Assembly: GCA_002869105.1 (NCBI GenBank) | Contig: PKTP01000003.1 | Coordinates: forward strand, 62,001 to 126,000 | Direction: 5' to 3' | DNA from: Alphaproteobacteria bacterium | Lineage (GTDB): Bacteria; Pseudomonadota; Alphaproteobacteria; UBA7879 | DNA: 64,000 nucleotides | Shown here: positions 16,694-28,500 of the stretch, piece after piece | Layout of the letters: each line of letters opens with the position of its first letter | How positions within the stretch are numbered: position 1 is the first letter of the stretch | Position numbers and translations under genes: made by a program | The notes under the pieces: generated by a model | The model's input: the letters and a program-made list of their open reading frames with translations, nothing else | Databases searched by the model: none | What the model was told of the DNA's origin: nothing

Positions 16694-17531
16694 CGTCTGG
16701 TGGCAACGACATCAAGATGGCATCAACATTCCCGTTGGTTTTAAGCCCAAAAAGCGTGCCGCGATCATACAGCAGATTAAACTCAACGTATCGTCCTCTT
16801 TTCTCTCTCAGCTTTTGCCGATCTTGGGGGGTCCACGGATGGTGCATACGTTTTTTAACGATTTCTAGATAAGCCGTTAAAAAAGCTGTGCCCACGTTTT
16901 GGGTGAATTGGAAATCGCTGTTCCAGCAGCCAGAGTTGACATAATCATAAAAAATGCCACCAACGCCTCGTGTCTCGCCGCCGATGGGGGAGATAAAAAT
17001 ACTCATCACACCAGCTTTAAAACGCGCATAATAACTTGGATCGGTGGCATCACAGGCTGCTTTCAGGTGATGGTGAAAAAGATCTGTGTCTTCTGCAAAA
17101 GCAAAGGTTGGTGTTAAGTCGGTACCACCACCAACCCATGATTTGCTTGTCACAATCAGCCGTGTATTCATGTGAACGGCCGGAACATAGGGATTTTTCA
17201 TATGCGCGACCAACGAAATGCCACTGGCCCAAAAGGAGGGATCCTGCTCTGTTCCTGGAATGGTGCCGGCAAATTTTTCATCAAATGTACCATGCACCGT
17301 TGAAATGTTAACGCCGACTTTTTCAAACACTTGTCCCCGCATGAGGCCCATTTCACCGCCGCCGCCGCCCGGGCGGCTCCAAGGGGTAATGCTAAACTTA
17401 CCTGGCGGGGTGTCGTCTGACTGAGTCTCGCCATAAGCCATTTCCACGTTTTCAAAGGCTACTGTGATACGATCCCGCAGCGTTTTGAACCATTTTTCAG
17501 CTGATTTTTTTTGGGAAGCGGTGGCTTTCAT
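16680..17531 (-). CDS. hemF: Oxygen-dependent coproporphyrinogen III oxidase HemF
   Basis: HemF converts coproporphyrinogen III to protoporphyrinogen IX with O2 in haem synthesis. The 283-residue length and landmarks fit: PWSRPGGGGGEMGLMRGQVF, the substrate-site HMNTRLIV, GGGTDLTPTFAFAEDT, FHHHLKAACD, and RGVGGIFYDYVNSG. The C-terminal NLLYDRGTLFGLKTNGNVD is also typical. The aerobic enzyme indicates oxygen-dependent haem synthesis. It is one base after trmL, an arrangement common in alphaproteobacteria. Confidence 0.96.
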   Translation of the reverse strand: MKATASQKKSAEKWFKTLRDRITVAFENVEMAYGETQSDDTPPGKFSITPWSRPGGGGGEMGLMRGQVFEKVGVNISTVHGTFDEKFAGTIPGTEQDPSFWASGISLVAHMKNPYVPAVHMNTRLIVTSKSWVGGGTDLTPTFAFAEDTDLFHHHLKAACDATDPSYYARFKAGVMSIFISPIGGETRGVGGIFYDYVNSGCWNSDFQFTQNVGTAFLTAYLEIVKKRMHHPWTPQDRQKLREKRGRYVEFNLLYDRGTLFGLKTNGNVDAILMSLPPDVSWP

Positions 17532-17532
17532 T

Positions 17533-17988
17533 CTAGTTTTCTCTCATCGGAAAGCGCCGTCTGAATTCGGCCATTAAGATGGCGCCCGCCGTTGCCACAT
17601 TGAGGGATCGACCCTGGGGGCTCATGGGAATAGTGACGTGTTGATCCACAGCCGCGCAGACGTTGGGGTCAACGCCGGAAGATTCGCGGCCTAAAATAAA
17701 AACATCGTTTGAAAAAAAAGGGATTTGGGTATAACACGCATCGGTTTTGGTTGTGAGAAGGATCAACCGATGGCCCGGGTGATAGGCTTTTTGAAAGTCT
17801 GAGAAATCATCATGAAAAAGAATCTCAACTTTATCCAGGTAATCTAAAGAACTGTGTTTCAGTTGTTTTTTGCCAAAGGGAAAGCCACAGGGTTGGATGA
17901 TATCAATACCAAAGTCAAAACAGGCAGCAGAGCGAATCATCGCGCCCACGTTATGAGCAATTTCCGGTTGGTATAACGCAAGTCTCAT
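17533..17988 (-). CDS. trmL: tRNA (cytidine/uridine-34 2'-O)-methyltransferase TrmL
   Basis: TrmL is a SPOUT methyltransferase that 2'-O-methylates the wobble nucleotide of tRNA-Leu. The 151-residue protein starts MRLALYQPEIAHNVGAMIR, carries the N-terminal Arg of the active site, and has the knot motifs FILGRESSGVD and IPMSPQGRSLNVATAGAILM. Length and order match the family. It is sandwiched between pgsA and hemF with 1-2 base gaps, so the three genes form one minus-strand operon. Confidence 0.95.
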   Translation of the reverse strand: MRLALYQPEIAHNVGAMIRSAACFDFGIDIIQPCGFPFGKKQLKHSSLDYLDKVEILFHDDFSDFQKAYHPGHRLILLTTKTDACYTQIPFFSNDVFILGRESSGVDPNVCAAVDQHVTIPMSPQGRSLNVATAGAILMAEFRRRFPMREN

Positions 17989-17990
17989 CT

Positions 17991-18545
17991 TTAAGCGCGG
18001 TCGATATTTTTGATAAACACACGGGTGTATTGGTAGGCTGACGCCAGAGAAAATGCCGTTGCCGCCAATAAAGTACCATTGACATAAAAGGAATCAAGGC
18101 CAGTGGGCATGATCAGCAAGGCAATGGAAACAAACTGTAAAACAGTTTTAAATTTACCACTTTGAGAAACCGGCACTTCTATTTTTAAGGACGCCAGTTG
18201 TTCTCTCAAACCAGAGATGAAAACCTCTCTTAAAACCAGCACAAAAATTAGTAAAGCTGATACAAAAGAGTCAACATGACCAGAAATCAGCAGGGATAAA
18301 TAACAGAAAATCACTAAAAACTTATCAGCAATGGGGTCTAAAACGCGGCCAAAGAGGCTTTTTTCATTTCTTTTCCGGGCAAAATAGCCATCAAAATAAT
18401 CGAGCGCGGCGGTGAAAACAAAAAGAAAAAAAGCCACCCAATTAAAAAAAGGAAGATGGGTTAGAATCAACACAACAATCACAGGGGTTAAGCCAAAGCG
18501 TAGAAGGGTTAGTTTATTTGCCAGCGTCATTTTTTGATTTTTCAT
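17991..18545 (-). CDS. pgsA: CDP-diacylglycerol--glycerol-3-phosphate 3-phosphatidyltransferase
   Basis: PgsA makes phosphatidylglycerol phosphate, the committed step to phosphatidylglycerol. The CDP-alcohol phosphatidyltransferase signature is visible as DYFDGYFARKRNEKSLFGRV followed by LDPIADKF (D-G-x2-A-R...G...D...D). Hydrophobic helices surround it. The frame opens at a TTG at 18584, but that codon is part of a likely -35 box (TTGACC, then TATTCT 18 bases on), so the ATG at 18545 (MKNQKMTLANKLTLLRFG) is preferred; an ATG at 18530 is also possible. It is first in the operon with trmL and hemF. Confidence 0.93.
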   Translation of the reverse strand: MKNQKMTLANKLTLLRFGLTPVIVVLILTHLPFFNWVAFFLFVFTAALDYFDGYFARKRNEKSLFGRVLDPIADKFLVIFCYLSLLISGHVDSFVSALLIFVLVLREVFISGLREQLASLKIEVPVSQSGKFKTVLQFVSIALLIMPTGLDSFYVNGTLLAATAFSLASAYQYTRVFIKNIDRA

Positions 18546-18664
18546 ATGGACTTCAGAATAGAGGGTGAACGGATCAGGGGTCAAGCTTTAAAACGGGTCT
18601 TTTTTTTATAGGGCTCGTTCTTGAAAAGTGTTAAAGTTATTTATGTGAAAAAGGGAGTTTTCAG

Positions 18665-19201
18665 ATGAAGTGCATAGTTATTTTAGCCATGATGATGTAT
18701 GTACCGGTATGCATGGCAACAAGCTGGTCAGGAAAAGTAAAAGAAACAAGCGAAACAGCGCATAAAAATCGCGTGAATCCCAACCAATTTACAGAAGATG
18801 ATGAAACCTGTGCAAAGCTTAAGGTGTTGAATGCGGCCCACACCCAACATGAAAAAGAATCTTTTCACGAATCCATGGCTTTACTCGCTCTCCTCAGTAA
18901 AGAAGACATCAAAAAACGCGTTCGCTTTATTCCCAAAAATATCCTGAAGCAATTCTTGGGAGAGATGGAAAGCACCTATGTTTGGATGGACCGTGCGTCT
19001 AACCACAAAAACACCGACGAGGCCATGAGAAAACATCTGAAAAATACGATCTTACCTCGGGCAAAATATCTTGTGAATGCGATCTCTGAAACACTCAATG
19101 ATTACAAAAGAGCCACGCAAGTCGATGAGCAAGGGAATCTTGTGAGCTCCAGCTTGCGTCGCCATAGTGGCTCTTCTGTTAAAGGTCCAGTAAAGTCTTA
19201 A
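18665..19201 (+). CDS. Small secreted protein of unknown function
   Basis: The 178-residue protein begins with a signal peptide (MKCIVILAMMMYVPVCMATS). The mature part is hydrophilic and predicted to be largely helical, with one Cys (DDETCAKLKVLNAAHTQHE) and a stretch rich in Lys, His and Glu. No family is recognised. Purines (GGGAG) precede the start. It is divergent from pgsA and ends four bases before the convergent broken gene at 19206. Confidence 0.55.
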   Translation: MKCIVILAMMMYVPVCMATSWSGKVKETSETAHKNRVNPNQFTEDDETCAKLKVLNAAHTQHEKESFHESMALLALLSKEDIKKRVRFIPKNILKQFLGEMESTYVWMDRASNHKNTDEAMRKHLKNTILPRAKYLVNAISETLNDYKRATQVDEQGNLVSSSLRRHSGSSVKGPVKS

Positions 19202-19205
19202 ACCA

Positions 19206-20211
19206 TCATAAAGGTCTGCTGGTTTGGTAAAAATGTTGATCTGCGCCAAACCGGGTAAACAGACTATATTTCTCCAGCTCACCAGCTAGTTTATAGACTT
19301 CTTGGCCGTCCTCCCTTTTTTCTAAAAAGTTTTCCTGCACAAACCGCATCCAGTCTTCAACGGGTATCAGGTGGAAAGATTTATATTCCGTATGATCATG
19401 GATATTCTTCTCGGCAAATACAAAGCCTGATTGATAGCCGTCTGGTAACGGCGTTTGGCCGTCTTTTGCCACCTGTTGAAGATGTTGATAGACGTTTTTT
19501 TTAAGGGAACAATTGTCTCTTCTGGGGGGTTCTCTTTCCATTTAACAAGAAGCTCAGCAGCAGTTGACTTTTTCTCTTCATGACTCAGCTTTTCAAATTG
19601 ATGATAAAAACTTGCAACAGGAAAGTGATGATCGGCATTTTGATTCATGATATCAATAGAAAATCGTAACTCTTTTTCAGAATAGCCACACTCAACTTCA
19701 TACCAGCCAAAACAAGGGCCCCAACCACAATGGGTGAAGCCACCTTCAGCGGTTTGTTGAAAGCCGCCCGTCACCTCTCAAGCTTCGGCCCGTCTTTACC
19801 TTCCTTGGTCTCTTTTAAGGGCAGCTGCCCAAAAAACTCTTCCTTTAGCTCCCGTTCATAAACCTGGCGAACAGATCGATCTGAACCAGGATCAATGGCG
19901 CCGCTGATGGTGACTTTCAGTTGTCCTGAGCCAAATCGATCACCGCCAATAACAAATTTTTTATTGCTGTGGGGATCCTGATAGATACGCATCACGCTGA
20001 TGCCAGGGTTGCTTTGGTAGGGCTGCCACTTTTGCGTTTCTTCTTGCAAGCGAAGGCCCTTAGCAAGAAGAGGATCCAAATCCCCATCCATGGTGGTTGC
20101 ATGGGTCGTTTGGTGATGTGTTTTACAAAGATCTTGATAATCTTCGGGAATAGGTGGCATGGAAACACCTAGGTGTGCCAAAAACCATAAAATAAGGAAC
20201 GTTTTTTTCAT
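19206..20211 (-). pseudogene. Secreted protein of unknown function, broken by one or two frameshifts
   Basis: The gene starts at the ATG at 20211 (MKKTFLILWFLAHLGVS, a signal peptide), overlapping the stop of the DUF2608 gene as TAATG. The first frame stops at 19771, where a GTGA overlap opens the second frame (19367-19774). This may be coupling or a frameshift. The second frame meets a third at A8 on the coding strand (19495-19502): nine As would continue PLKK with NVYQHLQQVAKDGQTPLPDG and finish at 19206. Joined, the protein would have about 335 residues. The first part contains SGAIDPG...YERELKEEFFG, which recalls a Nudix box but with wrong spacing and no first Glu, so I do not assign it. 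Confidence 0.55.
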
Positions 20212-21038
20212 TATAGTTCTCCAGATGCAATAAGTTGTTGTTTGATCGCGTGCCAAAAATTGCTAAAGGCTTGAGCAGTTAATAGCTTGGTTGAAAGCCC
20301 GTGGGCATAGGTGAATTCAATCCCTAATACCTTCATTTCAGGGTCATGTTCTTTTAAGGCTAGCCCAATTTCTTGAATATTTTTCAAGCGGTCATCAATG
20401 ATAATGAAGGTTTTAGGTTTGTAGTGCACCTGCTTTAAAAAGGCTCTTATCACATCTCCCTTGTTATGGGGGGCGCGGCCGCCATTGGCAAATAAAATGC
20501 CTTTATGAAATCTTGGAACGTGGCCATTGTATTCTATGATGTCTTCCAAAGAAAAAGAGGCCGGGCCAAACGTTTCAGAGAACTTGAATCCTAAAACATC
20601 CAATATGCGATAGCGCATATCTTCGATCGATCTGACACTGCCCAACGGGCCAACGATACTTGCGGTAAAGCCGATAACTTTAAATTTTTTCTGCTTCAGC
20701 GCCTCGATCGTTCTATAACTTGATTCATCCAAGGTGTGTTGACCTGCAAGCATAATGCCATGGGTAAACATTTTTTCAATTTGGAGGGGGGTTAGTCCTT
20801 GGGTTACCTGGTCAAAGATGTGTTTATGCTGTTGATAGTTTGGCAGATCCAGGGCAGGGTGATTGGCCATGGTCAATGTTAAATCAATATCAACGGCAAT
20901 CAGTGTTGACTCAGGATCAAGATGTGCGGCATCAATGATGGAGTGAACCTCTTTAAAGTTCTTGGCGGTCACAATTTTTAGAGAGTCAGCGTGGCAATAG
21001 GTGGTAAATAGACAGATGAAAGTAATAATGGCTTTCAT
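20211..21038 (-). CDS. DUF2608 family secreted HAD-like protein
   Basis: The 275-residue protein has a signal peptide (MKAIITFICLFTTYCHA) and the HAD-superfamily landmarks of DUF2608 proteins. Motif I is LIAVDIDLTLT (the DxDxT pattern), motif II lies near VIGFTASIVG, and the final motif is KTFIIIDDRLKNIQEIG. Members are found mainly in intracellular bacteria and are suspected phosphatases. Whether this one acts in the periplasm or outside the cell is unknown. It is first in a two-gene unit with the broken gene downstream. Confidence 0.8.
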   Translation of the reverse strand: MKAIITFICLFTTYCHADSLKIVTAKNFKEVHSIIDAAHLDPESTLIAVDIDLTLTMANHPALDLPNYQQHKHIFDQVTQGLTPLQIEKMFTHGIMLAGQHTLDESSYRTIEALKQKKFKVIGFTASIVGPLGSVRSIEDMRYRILDVLGFKFSETFGPASFSLEDIIEYNGHVPRFHKGILFANGGRAPHNKGDVIRAFLKQVHYKPKTFIIIDDRLKNIQEIGLALKEHDPEMKVLGIEFTYAHGLSTKLLTAQAFSNFWHAIKQQLIASGEL

Positions 21039-21347
21039 AAATAAGGCTCCTTTTTTTAAAATAGGTTAACAAATTTTAAAACGAGATATTTTAGAGAAAA
21101 AAAATTTTTTAAACTTGAAATTGATTTATTTAATTTTTCCTAAAATAGCCCCGAACAAAAAGACGAGATCATAACAAGACGCTCCCCGTCAAAACAGGGA
21201 GCATCTCATTCAGTATCACAGCTGGTATCAAACCCTTCCTGCATCGCATCTTTGCATAGAGCGCTTGATTGGAATCACAAAAAAGCAGATCAAGGTACTT
21301 CTTGATCTGCTCTGAAGGCATCAACAATGATAAGGCGAGGGTAAGTC
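21039..21347. other. Intergenic region between rpoC and the DUF2608 gene
   Basis: This 309-base gap contains the rpoC terminator (21279-21311), a second hairpin with arms GCTCCC and GGGAGC at 21181-21202, and an A/T-rich stretch at 21040-21150 that probably holds the promoter of the DUF2608 gene. No coding sequence was seen. Confidence 0.6.
21279..21311 (-). terminator. Rho-independent terminator of the rpoBC operon
   Basis: On the minus strand a perfect 11-pair stem (AGCAGATCAAG/CTTGATCTGCT) with a six-base loop is followed by T6, starting 37 bases after the rpoC stop. This is the end of the large ribosomal protein/RNA polymerase transcription unit. Confidence 0.88.
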
Positions 21348-24300
21348 TTATCCTTGTTGTTCTGCAGCTGCTACTTCTGCTGCTTGTTCAGCGTCCCTAG
21401 TAGCTTTACGGCTTGCTTCCAAGGCATCTTGCTCGGCAAGGGTCACGCGATCGCGCTCTGCAGATAACTGACGGTATTCGGCAATTTTGTGCCCCGTCCC
21501 AGCTGGAACCAATCGACCAATAATGATGTTTTCCTTCAAGCCAACCAGTTTATCCACTTTTCCTGATGAGGCCGCCTCGGTCAGTACCCGCGTTGTTTCC
21601 TGGAACGATGCCGCAGAAATGAATGACTTGGTCTGAAGGGACGCACGCGTAATACCTTGCAGCATTGGACGTGTTATCATCATCTTTTTCTTTTCAGCGA
21701 TTAACTTCTTGTTGACCTGCTTAACATCAGTCACATCAAGGGTATCACCAACCAGGTAGGTTGAATCACCTGGCTCGATCACTTCATGTTTTTGAAGCAT
21801 TTGGCGGGTGATCACTTCGATGTGTTTGTCATCGATGCGCACACCTTGCAGGCGATAAACCGATTGAATTTCTTGGACGATATAATCGGCCAATGCTTCA
21901 ACCCCTAGAATTCTGAGGATGTCATGCGGAACCAGGCTTCCTTCTATCAGCATTTCGCCTTTTTTAACGTAGTCTCCTTCATGAACAACGATGTGACGAC
22001 CTTTTGGAACCAGGTATTCAACAGGAGCACTGTCACTTTCTGTAACGATAATCAAGCGACGTTTGGCTTTGTAATCCTTCCCAAATTCTACCCGACCATC
22101 AATCTCAGCGATCATGGCAAAGTCCTTTGGCATCCGTGCTTCAAACAGTTCCACAACCCGTGGTAATCCGCCTGTAATATCCCGTGTTTTTGACGATTCT
22201 TTTGGAATACGTCCGATGATATCTCCAGGTTGGACACGTTGATTGTTCTCAACTGTTAAAATCGTATCAACCGGTAAGTAGTACTGGGCTTCCGCACCGT
22301 TGGCAAACTTGACGGGATTTCCCTTACTGTCTCGCAGAAGAATGCGTGGTTTTAAGTCAACGCCTTTGATTTGTTGGCGCCAGTCGACAACCAAACGGTT
22401 TGAAATACCTGTTTCTTCGTCGGTTACTTCACGCATGGAAGAGCCATCGATGAGGTCAACAAAATGAGCGGTTCCAGAAGCTTCTGAAATCACTGGAACC
22501 GTGAATGGGTCCCATTCAGCCAAGCGTTGTCCTTTTTTAACAACGTCTCCAGCTTTGACCAGAATTCTCGTTCCGTAACTCAGACGTCGACGGTACTTCT
22601 CACATTGGCGCTCATCAAGGATCAAGAGTTCCGTATGACGGTTCATGATTAAAAACTCACCATCTTTATTTTCAAGAATGGTTTCGTTTTTAAAGTCGAT
22701 GGTTCCGTCGAACGGGCTTTCAAGAGAGGATTCCTCACCCGCACCTTGTGCCGCTCCCCCAATGTGGAACGTCCGCATGGTCAGCTGTGTTCCAGGCTCA
22801 CCAATGGATTGAGCTGCAATAATCCCAACAGCTTCTCCAACGTTCACCGGTGTTCCACGGGCCAGGTCTCGACCATAACACGTCGCACACACGCCTTTTT
22901 CAGCTTCACACGTCAAGACAGAGCGAACGTGAACGGTATCAACGGGGCTCTTTTCAATCTTGTCTGCCAAGTCTTCGTCAATAAGCGTATTGCGTTTTGC
23001 CAGGCATGCGCCAGATACGTTGTCAATCACGTCTTCAGCAATGGTCCGACCCAGGATGCGCTCACCCAGAGGAACAACAATGTTACCGCCTTCCATAACG
23101 TCTGTAATGGTAATCGATCCTGTTGTGCCACAATCTTTTTCATGGATGACACTATCTTGCGCCACATCCACCAAACGACGGGTTAGGTACCCAGAGTTCG
23201 CCGTTTTCAACGCGGTATCCGATAGACCTTTCCGCGCCCCGTGGGTAGAGTTGAAGTATTCGGAAACCGTCAACCCTTCCTTAAAGTTTGAAATAACCGG
23301 GGTTTCAATAATTTCACCAGACGGCTTTGCCATCAACCCACGCATCCCTGCAAGCTGCTTCATTTGCGCCGGAGATCCCCGCGCGCCAGAGTCAGCCATC
23401 ATAAATACAGAGTTAAATGCCGCCCCTTTTTTCAAAGATGAAATACCTAGCATCATGGCGTCAGAAACTTTCTCACCACACTGCGCCCACGCATCAACCA
23501 CCTTGTTGTATTTCTCACCTTGGGTGATCAAACCATCTTGGTATTGTTGCTCATATTCATTCACTTTCGTGGATGTTTCAGCAATCAGCGCTTCTTTTTC
23601 AGAAGGAATAACCAAGTCATCTTTACCAAAGGAAATACCTGATTTCGTGAGTTGTTTGAATCCAAGATCCATCAACCGGTCACTGAAGATAACCGTTTGC
23701 TTCTGTCCACAGTGACGATACACAATGTCAATGATCGCACTCACTGCTTTAGAGTTAAGCGGTCGATTGATCAAAGAGAAGGGGAGAAGAGGATGCTTCG
23801 GCAGCAATTCAGCAATAATCATCCGGCCTGGGGTTGTATCAACCTTCATGGCAATTTTCTTGCCCTCGGCATCGATCGTCTCATAGCGGGCAATGATTTT
23901 GGTATGAGGGGTCACAACGCCTGCATCGAGTGCTGCTTGGATTTCTCCCATGCTGGCAAACATCGATCCTTCACCAGGCTCTTCTTCACGCTCAAGGGAC
24001 AAGTAATAAATACCAAGAACGATATCTTTCGAGGGGTTAATGATCGGCTTACCGTTGGCAGGGTGCAAAATGTTGTTTGTTGACATGATCAACGTTCTGG
24101 CTTCAAGTTGCGCCTCAAGAGACAAGGGCACGTGAACAGCCATGTTGTCACCGTCGAAGTCAGCGTTAAACGCCGCACAAACAAGCGGGTGCAGTTGAAT
24201 GGCTTTTCCTTCAATCAACAGCGGTTCAAAGGCCTGAATCCCCAAGCGGTGAAGAGTCGGCGCCCGGTTTAAAAGAACGGGGTGCTGATGAATTACTTCT

Positions 24301-25547
24301 TCCAAGATATCCCAAACTTCAGGTCGCTCTTTTTCAACCATTCGTTTCGCAGCCTTGATCGTGGTTGCGTAGCCGTATTTTTCCAGCTTTGAATAGATAA
24401 ACGGTTTGAACAGCTCTAGCGCCATTTTCTTAGGCAAACCACATTGATGAAGCTTAAGTTCTGGACCCACAACGATAACGGACCGTCCAGAGTAATCAAC
24501 ACGTTTACCCAAAAGGTTCTGACGGAAACGCCCTTGTTTTCCTTTCAGCATATCAGAAAGAGATTTTAAAGGACGTTTCGTTGTGCCTGTAATCACCCGG
24601 CCACGACGACCATTATCAAACAGGGCATCAACTGCCTCTTGCAGCATCCGCTTTTCATTGCGGACAATGATATCGGGGGCATTAAGCTCCATCAATCGCT
24701 TCAAACGATTGTTTCGGTTAATCACCCGGCGGTATAAATCGTTCAGATCTGATGTTGCAAAACGGCCGCCATCAAGAGGAACAAGCGGTCTCAACTCTGG
24801 CGGAATCACAGGCAGAACGGTTAGAATCATCCATTCCGGCTTACAGCCAGATTGAATGAAGTTTTCAATTAATGTTAGGCGTTTTTGAAGTTTTTTACGT
24901 TTGGCTTCTGATCCAGTGGCTTCAAAATCTTCACGGGTTTTTTCACGCTCTTCTTCAAGGTCGATGCGTTTTAAAACCTTAAGAACGGCTTCTGCTCCCA
25001 TGGCTGCTTCAAAGGCCTCATCGCCGTATTCGTCTTGGGCATCAACGAATTCATCTTCCGTTAACAGCTGGTGTTTGGTCAGGGGGGTTAAGCCTGGTTC
25101 GATGACAATATAGTTTTCAAAGTAAAGGACCTTTTCCAAATCTTTCAGCATCAAGTCCATTAACATCCCGATACGGCTTGGCAGGGATTTTAGGAACCAA
25201 ATGTGGGCAACCGGTGCTGCTAAATCAATGTGGGCCATACGATCACGACGGACTTTTGCCAGGGTCACCTCAACGCCACATTTTTCACAGACAACGCCTC
25301 TAAACTTCATGCGTTTGTATTTACCACACAAACACTCATAGTCTTTGACGGGACCAAAGATCCGCGCACAGAACAAGCCATCCTTTTCAGGCTTGAAAGT
25401 ACGGTAGTTAATGGTTTCAGGCTTTTTTACCTCACCAAACGACCAAGAGCGAATACGCTCCGGGCTGGCAATCGAAATTTTAATTTCGTCAAAGCTCTGA
25501 GGGTTGACCAATTGACCTTGTGATTTTTGTAAAGCATGTGTGTTCAT
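21348..25547 (-). CDS. rpoC: DNA-directed RNA polymerase subunit beta-prime
   Basis: This is the largest core subunit of RNA polymerase, 1399 residues and intact. The N-terminal zinc site [20 protein letters not shown], the second zinc site ending [11 protein letters not shown], and the trigger-loop region [13 protein letters not shown] are present. The catalytic magnesium motif is NADFDGD at residues 461-467. It is followed by Asn468, where bacterial enzymes usually have Gln. The C-terminus ends in an Ala/Glu-rich tail. It lies 15 bases after rpoB in the same operon. Confidence 0.98.
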   Translation of the reverse strand: MNTHALQKSQGQLVNPQSFDEIKISIASPERIRSWSFGEVKKPETINYRTFKPEKDGLFCARIFGPVKDYECLCGKYKRMKFRGVVCEKCGVEVTLAKVRRDRMAHIDLAAPVAHIWFLKSLPSRIGMLMDLMLKDLEKVLYFENYIVIEPGLTPLTKHQLLTEDEFVDAQDEYGDEAFEAAMGAEAVLKVLKRIDLEEEREKTREDFEATGSEAKRKKLQKRLTLIENFIQSGCKPEWMILTVLPVIPPELRPLVPLDGGRFATSDLNDLYRRVINRNNRLKRLMELNAPDIIVRNEKRMLQEAVDALFDNGRRGRVITGTTKRPLKSLSDMLKGKQGRFRQNLLGKRVDYSGRSVIVVGPELKLHQCGLPKKMALELFKPFIYSKLEKYGYATTIKAAKRMVEKERPEVWDILEEVIHQHPVLLNRAPTLHRLGIQAFEPLLIEGKAIQLHPLVCAAFNADFDGDNMAVHVPLSLEAQLEARTLIMSTNNILHPANGKPIINPSKDIVLGIYYLSLEREEEPGEGSMFASMGEIQAALDAGVVTPHTKIIARYETIDAEGKKIAMKVDTTPGRMIIAELLPKHPLLPFSLINRPLNSKAVSAIIDIVYRHCGQKQTVIFSDRLMDLGFKQLTKSGISFGKDDLVIPSEKEALIAETSTKVNEYEQQYQDGLITQGEKYNKVVDAWAQCGEKVSDAMMLGISSLKKGAAFNSVFMMADSGARGSPAQMKQLAGMRGLMAKPSGEIIETPVISNFKEGLTVSEYFNSTHGARKGLSDTALKTANSGYLTRRLVDVAQDSVIHEKDCGTTGSITITDVMEGGNIVVPLGERILGRTIAEDVIDNVSGACLAKRNTLIDEDLADKIEKSPVDTVHVRSVLTCEAEKGVCATCYGRDLARGTPVNVGEAVGIIAAQSIGEPGTQLTMRTFHIGGAAQGAGEESSLESPFDGTIDFKNETILENKDGEFLIMNRHTELLILDERQCEKYRRRLSYGTRILVKAGDVVKKGQRLAEWDPFTVPVISEASGTAHFVDLIDGSSMREVTDEETGISNRLVVDWRQQIKGVDLKPRILLRDSKGNPVKFANGAEAQYYLPVDTILTVENNQRVQPGDIIGRIPKESSKTRDITGGLPRVVELFEARMPKDFAMIAEIDGRVEFGKDYKAKRRLIIVTESDSAPVEYLVPKGRHIVVHEGDYVKKGEMLIEGSLVPHDILRILGVEALADYIVQEIQSVYRLQGVRIDDKHIEVITRQMLQKHEVIEPGDSTYLVGDTLDVTDVKQVNKKLIAEKKKMMITRPMLQGITRASLQTKSFISAASFQETTRVLTEAASSGKVDKLVGLKENIIIGRLVPAGTGHKIAEYRQLSAERDRVTLAEQDALEASRKATRDAEQAAEVAAAEQQG

Positions 25548-25562
25548 TCTTATTCCCTAAAC

Positions 25563-28500
25563 TTAAGCGTCTTTTGCAGATTGTGTGGACTTATCGTGGC
25601 TAACTTCTGGCATATCAATGTCAACAACACCTTTGTTGGCTTTCTTTTCAGAAAACTCTATGTTAAGCCCAAGAGATTTAATTTCTTTGACCAACACATT
25701 GAAAGATTCAGGTATACCAACTTCAAAGTTATTATCACCACGGATGATGGCTTCATACACCTTGGTCCGACCGGTCACATCATCTGATTTCACCGTTAAG
25801 ATTTCTTGAAGGGTATAAGCAGCTCCATAAGCTTCCAGAGCCCAAACTTCCATCTCACCAAAACGCTGACCACCAAATTGGGCCTTACCACCAAGCGGCT
25901 GTTGAGTAACCAAGCTGTATGGACCAATGGACCGGGCGTGGATCTTATCATCAACCAAGTGGTGCAATTTCAGCATGTACTTGTATCCCACAGTGACTTT
26001 ACGATCAAACGGCATACCGGTGATGCCATCATATAGCACGACCTGACCGGATGTATCCAAATCACCAAGCTTCAAGCAGGCATCGACGTCTTCAACAGTT
26101 GCCCCATCAAAAACCGGCGTTGCCATGGGCACACCCTTTTTCATGGATCTGATCAAGGCTGTTTTTTCCTCAGCTGAAAGAGCTTTAAGCTGTTTTTGCT
26201 CGTCAGGATTTGTGTAAATCTGAGTCAGGATGTGGTCCAACTCTTTTTGTTTACTCGCATCCTTTTCAACTGCCGTCAACATCTCGTTGATTTTGCGGCC
26301 AAGTCCGTTTGAGGCCCAACCCAAGTGGGTTTCAAGAATTTGACCAACGTTCATACGAGAGGGCAAACCTAGTGGGTTCAAGACGATATCAACAGGTGTT
26401 CCATCTTCAAGATAAGGCATGTCTTCAACTGGTGTAATCCGCGAGATCACCCCTTTGTTTCCATGACGACCCGCCATCTTGTCACCGGGTTGAAGTTTCC
26501 GTTTAACGGCAATAAACACCTTAACAGATTTCAAAACACCCGGGGCCAACTCATCGCCCATGCGGATTTTTTCAATTTTCTCTTGGAAACGACTTTCCAA
26601 AGCGTCCATCAATTTATCGTAGTCGGTCGTAATTTCCGTGAGGCTTTTTTGAGCTTTGGTGTCGTTCACAACAAACTGCTTCCATTGACCAGGAGTGAAC
26701 TGATCCAGGGTGTCTTCAGAAATCTTGCCGCCAACTTTAACGCCCTTTGGCCCTTTAGAAATTTCTTGGTCCAAAAGTAGCAGTTTGAGTCGGTCATAAA
26801 AATTCCGATCGAGAATATTTTTCTCAGCCACTTTGTTTTTGTTCAGTTGGTCGATTTCACCTTGCTCAATAGCCAGTGTTCTTTCATCTTTATCAATACC
26901 TCGACGAGAGAAGACACGGACGTCGACAATGGTTCCTTTAACCCCTGGCGGCACACGTAATGACGTATCCCGTACATCGGAGGCTTTTTCACCAAAGATC
27001 GCACGCAATAGTTTTTCTTCTGGCGTTGAGGGCGTTTCACCTTTGGGGGTGACCTTTCCAACCAGAATATCTCCAGGCTTCACATCAGCCCCAACATAAA
27101 CAATCCCCGATTCATCCAATTGGCGAAGCGCTTCATCTCCCATGTTTGGAATATCGCGGGTGATTTCTTCATTCCCCAGCTTGGTATCCCGAGCCACCAC
27201 TTCAAACTCATCAATGTGAATGGATGTGAAGATATCATCGCTCACGACTCTCTCGGAGATCATGATGGAGTCCTCAAAGTTATATCCATTCCATGACATG
27301 AAAGCGACAAGGGCATTGTAACCCAAAGCCAGCTCACCGCGGTCGGTGGAAGGACCATCAGCAATCACTTTCCCTTTTTCAACACGTTCACCTACACGAA
27401 CCAATGGTTTTTGGTTAATACAAGTTCCCATATTGGAGCGAAGGAATTTGTTGAGGTTGTAAATGTCAACACCCACGTCAACAGCGGCGGATTCACTGGC
27501 ATCAGTTTTGATCACGATGCGGTTGCCGTCAACTTGGTCAACTATACCCGCATTTTTTGCCATCACAATAACGCCAGAATCCTCAGATACTGTTTTTTCC
27601 ATTCCCGTTCCAACCAGCGGTGCTTCTGTTTTCAACAGGGGCACAGCCTGTCGTTGCATGTTTGATCCCATCAAAGCACGGGTCGGGTCATTATTTTCCA
27701 AGAATGGAATCAAAGATGTTGCAACAGAAACCAGCTGTTTGGGGGAAACTTCAATGTAATTAATGTCATCTTTCGCGACTTTGGTGAATTCACCATTCTG
27801 GCGACAGGTGACAAACTCACCTTGAATCATATTGTTGCTATCAATCTCAACATCTGATTGGGCAATGGCTGCACGACCTTCTTCAATCGCAGAAAGATAA
27901 ACCACTTCGTTTTTAATCTTCCCTTTTTCAACCGGACGGTATGGACTCTCGATCAAGCCATACTTGTTGATTCGGGCAAAAGTCGCCAGGGAGTTAATCA
28001 AACCAATGTTCGGTCCCTCAGGTGTTTCAATCGGACAAATCCGGCCATAATGGGTTGGGTGAACGTCACGCACCTCAAAGCCTGCGCGATCACGAGTCAA
28101 TCCACCTGGTCCAAGAGCCGACAATCTTCTTTTATGGGTAATCTCAGAGAGGGGGTTTGTTTGATCCATAAACTGAGAAAGCTGAGACGAGTTAAAGAAA
28201 TCACGCAAAGCAGCTGAAACAGGTTTGGCGTTGATAAAATCGTATGGCATCACGGTTTCAAGATCGATGGAATTCATCCGCTCACGAATTGAACGTTCCA
28301 TCCGTACCAAGCCAACCCGAATTTGGTTTTCAAGCAGCTCACCAACAGATCTAACCCGGCGGTTGCCAAGGTGATCAATATCGTCAATTTGCCCTTTACC
28401 ATCTTTCAGTTCACAAAGTGTTCGGACAATTGCAAGAATGTCATCTTTTTCAAGAACAGTTTGCTCCAGGTCAGCTTCAACGCCTAGGCGGGCATTCGCC

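Noticed and set aside
19771-20256. Nudix hydrolase assignment for the secreted unknown
   Set aside because: An REL-x-EE-like segment is present, but the spacing to the Gly and the first Glu of the Nudix box do not fit.
21181-21202. GCTCCC/GGGAGC hairpin as a second rpoC terminator
   Set aside because: Only six pairs with a ten-base loop and no T-run on the minus strand; the hairpin at 21279-21311 is far better.
22746-23715. Long plus-strand frames opposite rpoC
   Set aside because: They mirror the codon pattern of the intact rpoC gene and have no protein-like features.
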